Source: RPQJ01 sp963793005 (lineage in GTDB: Bacteria > Pseudomonadota > Gammaproteobacteria > Steroidobacterales > Steroidobacteraceae). From it: a DNA stretch of 64,000 nt. Both the position numbers and the translations under genes were made by a program. The stretch is taken from contig CAWBYP010000004.1 of the NCBI GenBank assembly GCA_963793005.1, positions 186,001 to 250,000 of the forward strand, in the 5' to 3' direction. The notes under the pieces are model-generated. The model was given only the letters and a program-made list of their open reading frames with translations, made no database searches and had not been told where the DNA came from. This document shows positions 8,310-16,813 of this stretch, one piece after another (positions within the stretch are counted from its first letter, which is position 1; each line of letters starts with the position of its first letter).

Positions 8310-8699
8310 TCAGGGCGGCGCAGTAGCCGCGGAACGAATACGGCGTTCGATTTCCCACGTGTCGTTTGGACCGAAGTTCAGGAATTCCTCCGGCACCAGA
8401 CGGATCGATCCTGATGCCCTCTCTCGGGCGTTCCGGTCCCAGGCACTCTGACCGCCCGCCCGCACACCGGCATAGATCGCGTTTCGTGAGAGAACGCCGA
8501 CACCAGACTCTTCCATGGCCACCAGAAGCAGCGTGTCGGCACACGACCTATCGCAGGTAGCGGGCTGAAACCAGTAAAGATAATCGTGAACGACGGCCGC
8601 TGGCGTGTGCTGGCCGCAAGGCGGAAAAGCGACCCAGAAAAGCCGCGGGATGCTTGCGAGGTCCGTTACGAACCCCCTGGGGACAACAATTGCCTGACT
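8310..8699 (-). pseudogene. DUF1353 family remnant lacking its N-terminus
   Basis: An open minus-strand frame of 129 codons encodes a clear DUF1353 domain: VPRGFVTDLASIPRLFW, then a GQHTPAAVVHDYLYW block, then AMEESGVGVLSRNAIYAGVR and AGGQSAW. The frame is closed upstream by a TGA at 8700-8702, and between that stop and the conserved core there is no ATG, GTG or TTG. The N-terminal strands usual in the family are missing, so this looks like a 5'-truncated or frameshifted gene. DUF1353 proteins are often phage-linked and of unknown function. An ATT start cannot be excluded. The rest of the 8.1-8.77 kb stretch shows no other gene I can support. Confidence 0.6.
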
Positions 8700-8773
8700 T
8701 CAAGTGGCCGCTCGGCGGCCGCCGATCCATACCGGGTTACACTACTCTCAGGATCCATTACCGGAGTCCGCTA

Positions 8774-9052
8774 ATGGCAAGGCTCGCGATAATCCTGACG
8801 ATCATAGGGCTTGCATACTGGTATTGGTCCGGGCCCTATCAGAAATCGACTCCTGCGTTAGAGGCTGACCGACTGAAGGACAACGCAGTGATCATGCAGC
8901 GGTGCATCAACCAGGAGCAGCGTATGCAGTCAACCGGGGGCCTGGCTGGGCTGGCCGACGTTGGCGGCGCCGGAGTGGACGCCGAGAGACTTTGCGCCGA
9001 AAAGAACAAGCTCTATGAGCGCGATGGCAAGTGGTACAGCAGGAAGAACTGA
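8774..9052 (+). CDS. Small membrane-anchored protein of unknown function
   Basis: The 92-residue protein opens with one transmembrane helix (LAIILTIIGLAYWYWSG) followed by a hydrophilic, probably periplasmic domain with two cysteines (MQRCINQEQR and ERLCAEKNKLYERDGKWY) that could form a disulfide. Similar short proteins with the same N-terminus and a C-terminal 'CAEKxxLYxxDGxW' pattern occur in gammaproteobacteria as hypothetical proteins, as far as I recall. No function is known. The ATG at 8774 is selected because it starts the helix. It stands alone, divergent from the DUF1353 remnant. Confidence 0.7.
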   Translation: MARLAIILTIIGLAYWYWSGPYQKSTPALEADRLKDNAVIMQRCINQEQRMQSTGGLAGLADVGGAGVDAERLCAEKNKLYERDGKWYSRKN

Positions 9053-9388
9053 TCGCCAACGGCTTCGCACCAGCTGCGTAGGTTTTGGCAGCAACAAATG
9101 CCGCGCTGTAACTGGCGGTCAAAGTCACGTCGAAAGACTGGCTACAGGCGCCACCGGTAACACCAGTGGGAAAGCCCACCATTGTCACCGCAACCAGGGC
9201 ATTTGAATCTGCGGCGGCGCAGCAGTGAATGTGCGCTGCCGGAACTGCGGGGAGCATGGGGTCTTAAGCATCATGGAACAGATTTCTCCGCAGCGGACGA
9301 TCGGGATCTCCGGTATCGTCGGCCGATTCACAGCCCGATCGGGCGGGTCGCGAATTCGTGATCTGATCGCTGATTTCTCGGAGACACA
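9053..9388. other. Intergenic stretch without a supportable gene
   Basis: The 336 bases between the small membrane protein and the SDR gene hold no convincing gene on either strand. A minus-strand frame ending inside the upstream gene reads FDVTLTASYSAAF, which looks protein-like and may be a relic of an extracellular repeat protein. It is too short and overlapped to call. A CGGAG before 9389 serves the SDR. Confidence 0.5.
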
Positions 9389-10162
9389 ATGACTGTCAAT
9401 GGTTCGCTATTTGACCTGACTGGCCGCGTCGCCATTGTGACCGGTGGCAATCGAGGCATCGGCCACGCTATGGCGCTGGGCTTGGCTTGTGCTGGCGCAT
9501 CCGTAGCTGTCCTCGCGCGCAATGCAGAACAGAACCAACTGGTTCTTGCAGAACTGAAGGCTTTCGGCAAGCCCGCGCTGGTGCTGCCCCTCGATGTGAC
9601 GGATCGGGCCGAGTTGGCTCCCGCGGTGGCCGAAGTAGAACGCAGACTCGGCGGCGTCGACATTCTGATCAACAATGCCGGGATCGTTGCGCTAACCGGT
9701 GGCGTGCTAAACGAGACCGCAGATATCTGGGATAAGACGATCGAAACCCATCTGAACGCCACCTTCCTACTGTCGCAGATAGTTGCCAAATCAATGGTCA
9801 AGCGTAAGAGCGGTGGAAAGATCATCAACCTCGCCAGTATGTACTCGATATTCGGATCTGGGCTCGTGCCTTCCTATAGCGCTGCCAAGGGCGCCATCGT
9901 TCAGCTGACCAAGTCGCTTGCGATCGAACTAGCGCCACACAACATCCAGGTCAATGCGATCGCGCCAGGCTGGATCGAAACGGACATGACCGCTGCGGTG
10001 CGCAGCTCACCGATGAACGATGAAATCATCGCGCGCACGCCGGCCAAGCGTTGGGGAAAGTCGGACGAGATCGTTGGGGCAACCGTTTTTCTCGCGTCTC
10101 GCGCAGCCGACTTCATCACGGGCGCCACTCTCCCGGTCGACGGTGGTTATTCGGTTTACTGA
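9389..10162 (+). CDS. SDR family oxidoreductase (classical type)
   Basis: The 257-residue protein is a classical short-chain dehydrogenase: cofactor loop TGGNRGIGHA at residues 16-25, the NNAG motif near 94, catalytic Ser in NLASMYSIFGSG, and YSAAKGA carrying the catalytic Tyr and Lys. The C-terminus ends with GATLPVDGGYSVY, typical of the gluconate-5-dehydrogenase/glucose-dehydrogenase-like group. These oxidise or reduce sugar or polyol carbonyls using NAD(P)H; the real substrate is unknown. The arginine after the glycine loop (LARNAEQ) suggests NADP. It stands alone upstream of a tRNA gene on the opposite strand. Confidence 0.88.
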   Translation: MTVNGSLFDLTGRVAIVTGGNRGIGHAMALGLACAGASVAVLARNAEQNQLVLAELKAFGKPALVLPLDVTDRAELAPAVAEVERRLGGVDILINNAGIVALTGGVLNETADIWDKTIETHLNATFLLSQIVAKSMVKRKSGGKIINLASMYSIFGSGLVPSYSAAKGAIVQLTKSLAIELAPHNIQVNAIAPGWIETDMTAAVRSSPMNDEIIARTPAKRWGKSDEIVGATVFLASRAADFITGATLPVDGGYSVY

Positions 10163-10191
10163 TGTAGCCGACGGGCGGCACAAAAGTGGCT

Positions 10192-10268
10192 TGGCGCGGC
10201 CGGAGGGATTCGAACCCCCGACCCTCAGGTTCGAAGCCTGATGCTCTATCCAACTGAGCTACGGCCGC
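10192..10268 (-). tRNA. tRNA-Arg (TCG anticodon)
   Basis: The minus strand folds as a full cloverleaf: acceptor GCGGCCG paired with CGGCCGC, D arm GCTC...GAGC, anticodon stem TCAGG/CCTGA with loop CTTCGAA (anticodon TCG), and T arm GGGGGTTCGAATCCCTC. The 3' CCA is encoded at 10192-10194. It reads CGA arginine codons. No integrase or direct repeat is seen beside it. Confidence 0.97.
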
Positions 10269-10328
10269 GCGGGAGGAACCAGATTCTAGCGCAGTCTGCG
10301 CCTTGCATGCGGCACGGAACTGTCCGCC

Positions 10329-11861
10329 CTACTTCATCGTCGGCATCACGAATTGCGCACCCTCGCGCTGCGAGCTCGGCCAGCGTGAGGTCACGGTCTT
10401 GAGCCTGGTGTAAAACCGCACCCCGTCAGGCCCGTGCACGTGCAGCGGCCCGAACAGTGAGCGTTTCCATCCGCCAAACGAATGGAACGCCATCGGCACC
10501 GGGATTGGCACGTTCACGCCGACCATTCCGGCCTGCACGGCCTGGGTAAACGCCCGCGCCGCCTCGCCGCTGGCGGTGAAGATCGCGGTGCCGTTGCCAA
10601 ACTCATGCGAGTTCACCAGGCTCGTCGCCGCGTCGAGATCCGGCACGCGTACGACGCACAGCACCGGACCGAAAATCTCCTCGCGATAGATCCGCATCTC
10701 CGGCCGCACGCGATCAAACAGGCACGGCCCGATGAAATACCCCTGCTCGTGGCCCGCGACCTTGCATCCGCGGCCGTCCACGATGAGATCGGCGCCCTCT
10801 TCCACGCCCAGGTCCACGTAGCCCCGCACCCGCTCCAGGTGCTCGCGCGTGACCAGTGGTCCCATGTCGGCGCCGAGTTCGTTGCCGGCAGCCACTTTCA
10901 GCCCGGCGACCTGCCGCCGCAACTCCGCGACCAGCCGGTCGCCGGCATCACCGACTGCGACCGCTACCGAGATAGCCATGCAGCGTTCACCCGCCGAGCC
11001 GTAGGCCGCACCCATCAGCGCACTCGCAACATTGGCCGTGTCTGCATCAGGCATCACGACCATGTGGTTCTTGGCGCCGCCGAGGGCCTGCACCCGCTTC
11101 CCGTGAGCCGACGCGGTCCGGTAGATGTACTCGGCCACCGGCGTCGATCCCACGAAGCTCACGGCGGCGATGCGCGGGTCGGTGAGCAGTGTGTCGACGG
11201 CCTCGCGGTCGCCGTTCACCACATTGAACACGCCGTTGGGCAGGCCGGCTTCCGCAAGTAGTTCCGCAACTCGCAGCGGCAAGCTCGGATCCTTCTCCGA
11301 CGGCTTCAACACAAAAGTGTTCCCGCAGGCGATCGCCACGGGGAACATCCACATCGGCACCATGGCGGGGAAATTGAACGGCGTGATGCCGGCGCAGACA
11401 CCGACCGGCTGCCGGATGGACCAGCTGTCGATGTTTGTGCCGACGTTTTCGGTGAACTCGCTCTTCAGCAGCTGCGGTATGCCGCAGGCGAATTCCACGA
11501 CTTCCAGTCCGCGCACCAGTTCGCCGCGCGCGTCTGACAGAACCTTGCCGTGTTCGAAAGTGAGCAGTGCGGAGAGTTCGTCCAGGTGCGCTTCGAGCAG
11601 CGCCTTGAAGCGGAACATCACCCGCGCCCGCTGCAGCGGCGGCGTGGCGGACCAGCCCGGCAAAGCTGCGTCGGCCGCTGCTATCGCCGCGCGGGTTTCG
11701 TCTGCGCTCGCGAATGCCACCTGCCCACGCGCCTGGCCGGTGGCCGGATTGAACACCGTCCCCTTCCGGCCAGACGAACCGGCGACCTGCCGGCCATCGA
11801 CAAAATGGCCCAGCGAGAACGGTGCCGCGGCCAGATCGGCAGCAGAAATGGAGGTACTCAT
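10329..11861 (-). CDS. mmsA: CoA-acylating methylmalonate-semialdehyde dehydrogenase
   Basis: This 510-residue enzyme converts methylmalonate semialdehyde (valine breakdown) or malonate semialdehyde to propionyl- or acetyl-CoA with NAD and CoA. It follows the aldehyde dehydrogenase fold: PFNFPAMVPMWMFPVAIA near 155, GSTPVAEYIY near 250, and the MmsA-specific active-site segment GSAGERCMAISVAV with the catalytic Cys near 285. C-terminal PVPMAFHSFGGWKRSLFG is also typical. The start is the ATG before STSISAADL; upstream codons are Arg-rich and not conserved. No other valine genes sit beside it. Confidence 0.93.
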   Translation of the reverse strand: MSTSISAADLAAAPFSLGHFVDGRQVAGSSGRKGTVFNPATGQARGQVAFASADETRAAIAAADAALPGWSATPPLQRARVMFRFKALLEAHLDELSALLTFEHGKVLSDARGELVRGLEVVEFACGIPQLLKSEFTENVGTNIDSWSIRQPVGVCAGITPFNFPAMVPMWMFPVAIACGNTFVLKPSEKDPSLPLRVAELLAEAGLPNGVFNVVNGDREAVDTLLTDPRIAAVSFVGSTPVAEYIYRTASAHGKRVQALGGAKNHMVVMPDADTANVASALMGAAYGSAGERCMAISVAVAVGDAGDRLVAELRRQVAGLKVAAGNELGADMGPLVTREHLERVRGYVDLGVEEGADLIVDGRGCKVAGHEQGYFIGPCLFDRVRPEMRIYREEIFGPVLCVVRVPDLDAATSLVNSHEFGNGTAIFTASGEAARAFTQAVQAGMVGVNVPIPVPMAFHSFGGWKRSLFGPLHVHGPDGVRFYTRLKTVTSRWPSSQREGAQFVMPTMK

Positions 11862-11958
11862 CTTGGATCCTCTGCGAAAACGCCTCGGGCGTCGTGCCCC
11901 GGAGCCGCCATTGGACACCAATAGCCCCTCACCTCGCCAGCCGCGGGCGCAGCGGCGG

Positions 11959-12813
11959 CTAGTTGAACACTCGGTCCCCTGGCAGCAGCGTGTCGGCGGG
12001 AAGGTGCGGCTGGTCGGCGATCTCCCGGTACACCGGCGTGAAGTCGGGCGCCGTCTCGCGAAAGAGCTGGCCGAAGTCCTCGATGACGAAATATGTCTGC
12101 TGGAACGTGTCGATTTTATAACGTGTCCGCATCACGCGCCGCAGGTCGAAGCCGATGCGTCGTGGGTCTGAACTCGAGACTGCATGCTCGACCTCGCCGG
12201 GCGACGAGAGGATCCCTGCCCCGTAGATACGCAGCCCCGCGTCGGTGCGCACGAGGCCGAATTCCACGCTGTACCAGTACAGGCGCGCGAGGTACTCGAG
12301 TGCGTGCAAGCCGTCCGCCTTGAGACCACCGCGGCCGTATGCCTGCATGTAGTCGGCGAACACGGAATCGAACAACAACGGCACGTGGCCGAAGAAGTCA
12401 TGGAAGATGTCAGGCTCGACTATGTAGTCGAACTCGTCCTCGTTGCGCAACCATACGGTCACCGGAAAGCGGCGCTCCGCGAGATGTCCGAAGAATGCCT
12501 GCTCCGGCAGCAGGCCCGGCACTCCCACGACCTGCCAGCCGGTCGCCTGCGCGAGTCGCTCGTTGACCTCCGCAAACCGTGGGATTCCAGCGTCGTAGCC
12601 CAGTGTCTCGATCACTCGCAGGAACTCGGGGCAGGCGCGGCCCGGCACCAGCCGCATCTGTCGCGCGTACAGGCGCCGCCAGCGATCCTGGTCGCCTTGC
12701 CGGTACGATGTGTAGTCCTGGTCGACCGTGTAGTCGGGACGCATGCGGCTGTAGTCGCCACGCACCGCATGGGTGCTCGCCCCGTAGGTCACGACCGGGT
12801 CATGGCCTTTCAT
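11959..12813 (-). CDS. phhA: Phenylalanine 4-monooxygenase
   Basis: The 284-residue protein matches bacterial pterin-dependent phenylalanine hydroxylases, which make tyrosine from phenylalanine. The iron-binding facial triad is visible: EPDIFHDFFGHVPLL supplies two histidines and WYSVEFGL the glutamate. The N-terminal QDRWRRLYARQ and VPGLLPEQAFF are also family hallmarks. The regulatory ACT domain of animal enzymes is absent, as expected. The ATG at 12813 was chosen; longer upstream frame is low-quality and overlaps the opposite gene's leader. A pterin carbinolamine dehydratase (phhB) is not adjacent. Confidence 0.95.
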   Translation of the reverse strand: MKGHDPVVTYGASTHAVRGDYSRMRPDYTVDQDYTSYRQGDQDRWRRLYARQMRLVPGRACPEFLRVIETLGYDAGIPRFAEVNERLAQATGWQVVGVPGLLPEQAFFGHLAERRFPVTVWLRNEDEFDYIVEPDIFHDFFGHVPLLFDSVFADYMQAYGRGGLKADGLHALEYLARLYWYSVEFGLVRTDAGLRIYGAGILSSPGEVEHAVSSSDPRRIGFDLRRVMRTRYKIDTFQQTYFVIEDFGQLFRETAPDFTPVYREIADQPHLPADTLLPGDRVFN

Positions 12814-13009
12814 GCGCGTTTCTCCCGTCCTCGAAGTGCCAAGCATAGCCCGACCGGACCCCCGCGTGGACATGGCCGGCCCCGCGCGACGCCCGGCCCG
12901 CCAGGGTCCCGGGGTATGTCCGGCGAACGGCGGGCGTCTGCTATAGTTTTGGCATCCCGAATTCATGGCAACCGGCGCCTGCCCGGCAGCCGTTCCCAGA
13001 GGAGTAGTA

Positions 13010-13390
13010 ATGAAGCACCTGATCCGCGCCTCCCTTGCCGCCGTGCTGCTCGCATCGGGCGTTACGGTCCATGCCGCCTGCGTATACCCGCAGGCGCCGA
13101 ATTCATTCCCCAACGGGGCGACCGCGACCAAGGAACAGATGCTGGAGGCGCAGGGGTCGATCAAGCAATATTCGAGCGCCGTGCAGGACACTTACCTGCC
13201 TTGCCTCGACACCGAGCTGGCAGAGCAGGTTGCTGCGCTCGACCCTGCTGACCCGCAACGCGCACAGAAGGAAGCCGCGCTCAAGTCCATGCAGGTCAAG
13301 AAGCACAACGCGGCAATCGACGAGCTGACCGCGCTGGCGGCCCGGTGGAGCGAGGAAATCAAGGCTTACAACGCAGCGAACAAGAAGTAG
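13010..13390 (+). CDS. Periplasmic protein of unknown function
   Basis: The 126-residue product has a signal peptide (MKHLIRASLAAVLLASGVTVHA, cut before ACVYPQ) and a mature part of about 100 residues that is mostly helical and charged. It has one cysteine at the mature N-terminus and one in YLPCLDTE, which could pair. Segments such as 'TATKEQMLEAQGSIKQY' and 'KKHNAAIDELTALA' recur in hypothetical proteins of gammaproteobacteria. Function is unknown. An AGAGGAG precedes the ATG at 13010. It lies 18 bp before moaA on the same strand but an operon link to molybdopterin synthesis is doubtful. Confidence 0.72.
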   Translation: MKHLIRASLAAVLLASGVTVHAACVYPQAPNSFPNGATATKEQMLEAQGSIKQYSSAVQDTYLPCLDTELAEQVAALDPADPQRAQKEAALKSMQVKKHNAAIDELTALAARWSEEIKAYNAANKK

Positions 13391-13408
13391 GCAGGCGAGG
13401 AACTCCGG

Positions 13409-14470
13409 GTGCAAGGTGATTCGGACGAACACACGATAGTCGCGCTGCCGGGGCGAGACGCAGTGCGCGACACGCTCGGCCGGCCCATGCGTGACCTGCG
13501 CATCTCGGTGATGGACCGATGCAATTTCCGTTGCCCGTACTGCATGCCACGCGAGACCTTCCACGATCGCTACCGCTTCCTCAGGTCGTCGGAGCGGCTC
13601 GACTTCCGCGAAATCACCCGCGTGGCGCGCCTCGGCACGCGGCTTGGCGTGCGCAAAGTCCGTATCACCGGCGGCGAACCGCTGCTCCGGCCAGGCATCG
13701 CGGACCTGGTCGCGGAACTCTCGACGCTCGACGGGGTGGAGGACATCGCGCTCACCACAAACGGCGTGCTGCTCGCACAGCATGCAGCGGAACTCAAGGG
13801 CAACGGCCTGCATCGGGTCACGGTGAGCCTGGACTCACTGGACCCTGTGGTTTTCCAGTCGATGAGTGGCGGGTTCGGCGGCCTCGACCAGGTACTCGAG
13901 GGCATCGAGGCGGCCCTTGCCGCCGGACTCGACCCGGTCAAGGTGAATACGGTCGTGAAGCGCGGCGTGAACGACCACACCATTGTTGATCTGCTCGAGC
14001 GATTTCGCGGCACGCGGGTCATCGTGCGCATGATCGAGTACATGGACGTCGGTAACCGGAATGACTGGCACGCCGCCGAGGTTGTAAGCTCAGCCGAACT
14101 GCTGCGCCGGATCAATGAGCGTTGGCCGGTGACGGCACTGCCGGGCCGGCGCGGCCAGGTCGCGGAGCGCTACCGTTACGCCGACGGTGCGGGAGAACTG
14201 GGCTTCATATCGTCGGTCTCGGCGCCCTTCTGCGCAGGCTGCAGCCGGGCACGCCTCTCGTCAGAGGGCTCGCTGTACATGTGCCTGTTCGCTGCGAACG
14301 GACTCGACATGCGCGCACCGCTGCGGGCCGGCGCGACTGACGAGGAACTCCTCGAACTCATCCGCGGTGCCTGGTCGCGGCGTTCGGACCGCTATAGCGA
14401 GATCCGCGACTCAGAGCGCGCTGCGGCGCATCCGCTGCACAAGGTCGAGATGCATTACATCGGCGGGTAG
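13409..14470 (+). CDS. moaA: GTP 3',8-cyclase
   Basis: MoaA is the radical-SAM enzyme that starts molybdopterin synthesis by cyclising GTP. The 353-residue protein has the N-terminal cluster motif CNFRCPYCM, the radical-SAM glycine block ITGGEPLLRPG, the C-terminal [4Fe-4S] cysteines (FCAGCSRARLSSEGSLYMC) and the essential C-terminal Gly-Gly (HYIGG). It starts at a GTG. It heads the run moaA-moaC-moaD-moaE/moeB, with moaC 3 bp downstream, so the pathway is laid out in order. Confidence 0.97.
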   Translation: MQGDSDEHTIVALPGRDAVRDTLGRPMRDLRISVMDRCNFRCPYCMPRETFHDRYRFLRSSERLDFREITRVARLGTRLGVRKVRITGGEPLLRPGIADLVAELSTLDGVEDIALTTNGVLLAQHAAELKGNGLHRVTVSLDSLDPVVFQSMSGGFGGLDQVLEGIEAALAAGLDPVKVNTVVKRGVNDHTIVDLLERFRGTRVIVRMIEYMDVGNRNDWHAAEVVSSAELLRRINERWPVTALPGRRGQVAERYRYADGAGELGFISSVSAPFCAGCSRARLSSEGSLYMCLFAANGLDMRAPLRAGATDEELLELIRGAWSRRSDRYSEIRDSERAAAHPLHKVEMHYIGG

Positions 14471-14473
14471 GAA

Positions 14474-14944
14474 ATGTTCAGCCACGTTGACGAGAACGAC
14501 CAGCCCACGATGGTGGACGTGAGCAGCAAGGCCGTGACCAAGCGCACCGCGGTCGCAGAGGCGCGGGTCCGGTTTCCCGGCTCGGTGGCCGACGCGCTGC
14601 GCGAGGCTGGATTCTCGACCAGCAAGGGACCCGTGTTCCAGACCGCGATCATCGCCGGCGTCATGGCCGCCAAGCGCACCCACGAATTGATTCCATTCTG
14701 CCACCCGCTCGGCATCGAGAACTGCCGCATCGAGATCGACATGCCGGACGGTGACGAAGCAGTGATTCGCTGCACGGTGACCGTGCACCATCGAACCGGC
14801 GTCGAGATGGAGGCAATGACTGGCGCTTCGATCGCCGCGCTCACCGTTTACGACATGTGCAAGGCGCTTTCGCACGAGATCGTGATCGGCCCGCTGCGCC
14901 TGGCGGAGAAGCACGGCGGCCGCCGTGACGTGTCGCAGCCGTGA
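14474..14944 (+). CDS. moaC: Cyclic pyranopterin monophosphate synthase
   Basis: MoaC converts the MoaA product to cyclic pyranopterin monophosphate. The 156-residue protein has the expected length and motifs: MVDVSSKAVTKRTAVAEA near the start, a helix with AGVMAAKRTHELIPFCHPL, and MTGASIAALTVYDMCKALS containing the catalytic aspartate and lysine region. It follows moaA by 3 bp. A 73-bp gap then precedes moaD. The protein acts in the cytoplasm as a hexamer in the known family. Confidence 0.97.
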   Translation: MFSHVDENDQPTMVDVSSKAVTKRTAVAEARVRFPGSVADALREAGFSTSKGPVFQTAIIAGVMAAKRTHELIPFCHPLGIENCRIEIDMPDGDEAVIRCTVTVHHRTGVEMEAMTGASIAALTVYDMCKALSHEIVIGPLRLAEKHGGRRDVSQP

Positions 14945-15017
14945 GCGGCCTGACCCCACTTGACCGACTGGTACCCGCGAGCCACGCGGACTGTCGTCAA
15001 CAGCGCGGTTTCCCGGC

Positions 15018-15263
15018 ATGACGCTCACGGTTCACGTGCAGTACTTCGCCGCCCTGCGCGAGCAGGCGGGTCGCGGCAGCGAGACACTCTCGACCGGATC
15101 GCGTACCGCCGCCGGCCTGTACGAGGAACTGCGTGGCCTTCGCGGCCTTTCGCTGCCCCCGTCGATGCTCAAGGTCGCGGTGAACGAGGAATTCGCGGCG
15201 TGGGATCGTCCGCTCGTGGACGGCGACCGCGTAGTCTTCATACCGCCGGTTGCGGGCGGCTGA
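15018..15263 (+). CDS. moaD: Molybdopterin synthase small subunit
   Basis: The 81-residue ubiquitin-like protein ends in Gly-Gly (IPPVAGG), the tail that MoeB adenylates and that then carries the thiocarboxylate sulfur for dithiolene formation. The N-terminal strand VQYFAALREQAGRG and VNEEFAAWDRPLVDGD are typical of MoaD. Its stop overlaps the start of the next gene (TGATG), which encodes both the partner MoaE and the activating MoeB, so all three activities are produced in coupled fashion. Confidence 0.95.
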   Translation: MTLTVHVQYFAALREQAGRGSETLSTGSRTAAGLYEELRGLRGLSLPPSMLKVAVNEEFAAWDRPLVDGDRVVFIPPVAGG

Positions 15264-16786
15264 TGCGACCGTTCTCGTTCAGCCAGGCTCCGCTCGAGCC
15301 CGGCAGCTGCCGCGACGCGCTGGCAGACCCATCCTGTGGCGGCTACGCGAGCTTCGAGGGCTGGGTGCGCGACCACAACGAGGGGCATCGCGTCCAGCAC
15401 CTGGAATATGAAGCGTTCGAGGCCCTGGCCGTCAAGGAAGGCGAGCGCATCGTCGCTGCGGCGATCGAGCGCTACGGCATCCGTCGCGCCGCCTGCATCC
15501 ACCGGGTCGGAGACCTGGCCATCGGCGACCTGGCGGTCTGGGTCGGGGTCAGCGCAGCGCACCGCGACGAAGCCTTCGCCGCATGTCGCTACATCATCGA
15601 CGAAGTGAAGCACCGGCTGCCTATCTGGAAGAAAGAGCATTACGAAAACGGAAACTCAGGCTGGGTGAATTGCGAACGCTGCGCGGAAGCCCCGGACCAC
15701 GAGGCCACGCACGCACACCGCGACCACCAGGACCACTTCACGCACGACTACTCGCGCCAGGTCACGCTGCCCGAAGTCGGCGCTGCCGGCCAGGCGAAAC
15801 TCCGTGCAGCCTCCGTGCTGGTGATCGGCGCGGGCGGGCTCGGCGTTCCGGTGCTGCAGTACCTCGCCGCCGCCGGCGTTGGCAGCATTTCCGTGATGGA
15901 CGGCGACGTGGTCGAATCGAGCAACCTGCACCGGCAGCCCTTGTACGAAGTCGCGGACATCGGACGCCGCAAGGCCGTCGTGGCGGCCGAGCGCGTCGCA
16001 CGCATGAACCGGGAACTGTCGTGCCAGGCCATTGCCGAGCGCGCGGAACCCGGCAACCTGGGCGCGCTCGTCGAACGTCACGATCTCGTGGTCGAATGCA
16101 CGGACAACCTGCGCACCAAGTTCCTGGTGAATGACGCCGTGGTGCGCGCGGGAAAACCAGCGGTATTCGCCAGCGTCTACCAGTACGAAGGCCAGCTGCA
16201 GGCGTGGCTGCCCACGCCCGACTGGCCCTGCCTGCGCTGCCTGTGGCCGGAGGCGCCCCGCGACGGGCTGGTCGGGAACTGCGCCGAGGCCGGCGTGCTC
16301 GGGCCGGTGCCGGGCACCATTGGCACGATGCAGGCGATGCTGGCGCTGCGGATCCTGCTCGACATCGAGCCGGCGCCGGTACGCGGCCTGGTGGTGGTCG
16401 ACCTTCTCACCTTCGCGACCAGCCAAATCAAGGCGGCACGCAACCCGGCCTGCAACCATGTCACTCCCGGCCAGCGACCGGATACCGCACATGCGCAGCT
16501 AGAGGTCGAGTTCGCGAGCCTCGATGAAGCACGCGGTGCCGGGTTCGAGCTGGTCGACGTGCGCGAAGCCTGGGAACTAAGCGAGGACCCGCCGGGCCTG
16601 GACACCGGCCTTCATCTTCCTTTGAGCGAACTTCTTTCCGGCCGGGTGAGCTTTCCCGCACAGGGACGCCACCTGGTCCTGTGCGCGCACGGGGTGCGCA
16701 GTCTCTCGCTCACCGAGCACCTCAGGGAGCACGGTCGGACGGAGGTCTACTCGATGCGCGGCGGGATCGCGGCCCTGGCGCGCTGA
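15263..16786 (+). CDS. MoaE-MoeB-rhodanese fusion protein
   Basis: One uninterrupted 507-residue frame joins three activities. Residues 1-140 are MoaE, the large subunit of molybdopterin synthase, with the catalytic-lysine block KHRLPIWKKEHYENG (116-130). A charged His-rich linker (about 141-165) follows. Residues 166-405 are a MoeB/ThiF E1-like adenylyltransferase: GAGGLG at 189-194, NLHRQ at 221-225, the CTDN motif at 279-282, CxxC at 323-326 and GNCAEAGVLGP with the presumed Cys340. Residues 415-507 are a rhodanese domain with active Cys474 (CAHGVRS). MoeB-rhodanese fusions are known (MOCS3-like); MoaE attached in front is unusual. The last zinc Cys is missing (NPACNHV). Confidence 0.93.
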   Translation: MRPFSFSQAPLEPGSCRDALADPSCGGYASFEGWVRDHNEGHRVQHLEYEAFEALAVKEGERIVAAAIERYGIRRAACIHRVGDLAIGDLAVWVGVSAAHRDEAFAACRYIIDEVKHRLPIWKKEHYENGNSGWVNCERCAEAPDHEATHAHRDHQDHFTHDYSRQVTLPEVGAAGQAKLRAASVLVIGAGGLGVPVLQYLAAAGVGSISVMDGDVVESSNLHRQPLYEVADIGRRKAVVAAERVARMNRELSCQAIAERAEPGNLGALVERHDLVVECTDNLRTKFLVNDAVVRAGKPAVFASVYQYEGQLQAWLPTPDWPCLRCLWPEAPRDGLVGNCAEAGVLGPVPGTIGTMQAMLALRILLDIEPAPVRGLVVVDLLTFATSQIKAARNPACNHVTPGQRPDTAHAQLEVEFASLDEARGAGFELVDVREAWELSEDPPGLDTGLHLPLSELLSGRVSFPAQGRHLVLCAHGVRSLSLTEHLREHGRTEVYSMRGGIAALAR

Positions 16787-16813
16787 AGCGTGGGCCGTCG
16801 CGGCCCGCGGTCG

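Noticed and set aside
8907..9257. Minus-strand frame with protein-like text near FDVTLTASYSAAFVAAKTY
   Set aside because: It overlaps the better-supported small membrane protein, has no clear start signal and no recognised full domain. It may be a relic, but evidence is too thin.
10192..10268. tRNA-Arg as an integration (att) site
   Set aside because: No integrase, direct repeat of the tRNA 3' end, or foreign-looking block lies next to it.
14960..15262. Upstream extension of the MoaE-MoeB frame to about position 14960
   Set aside because: It would run through moaD in another frame, and has Arg-rich text typical of shadows. The TGATG overlap gives the start at 15263.
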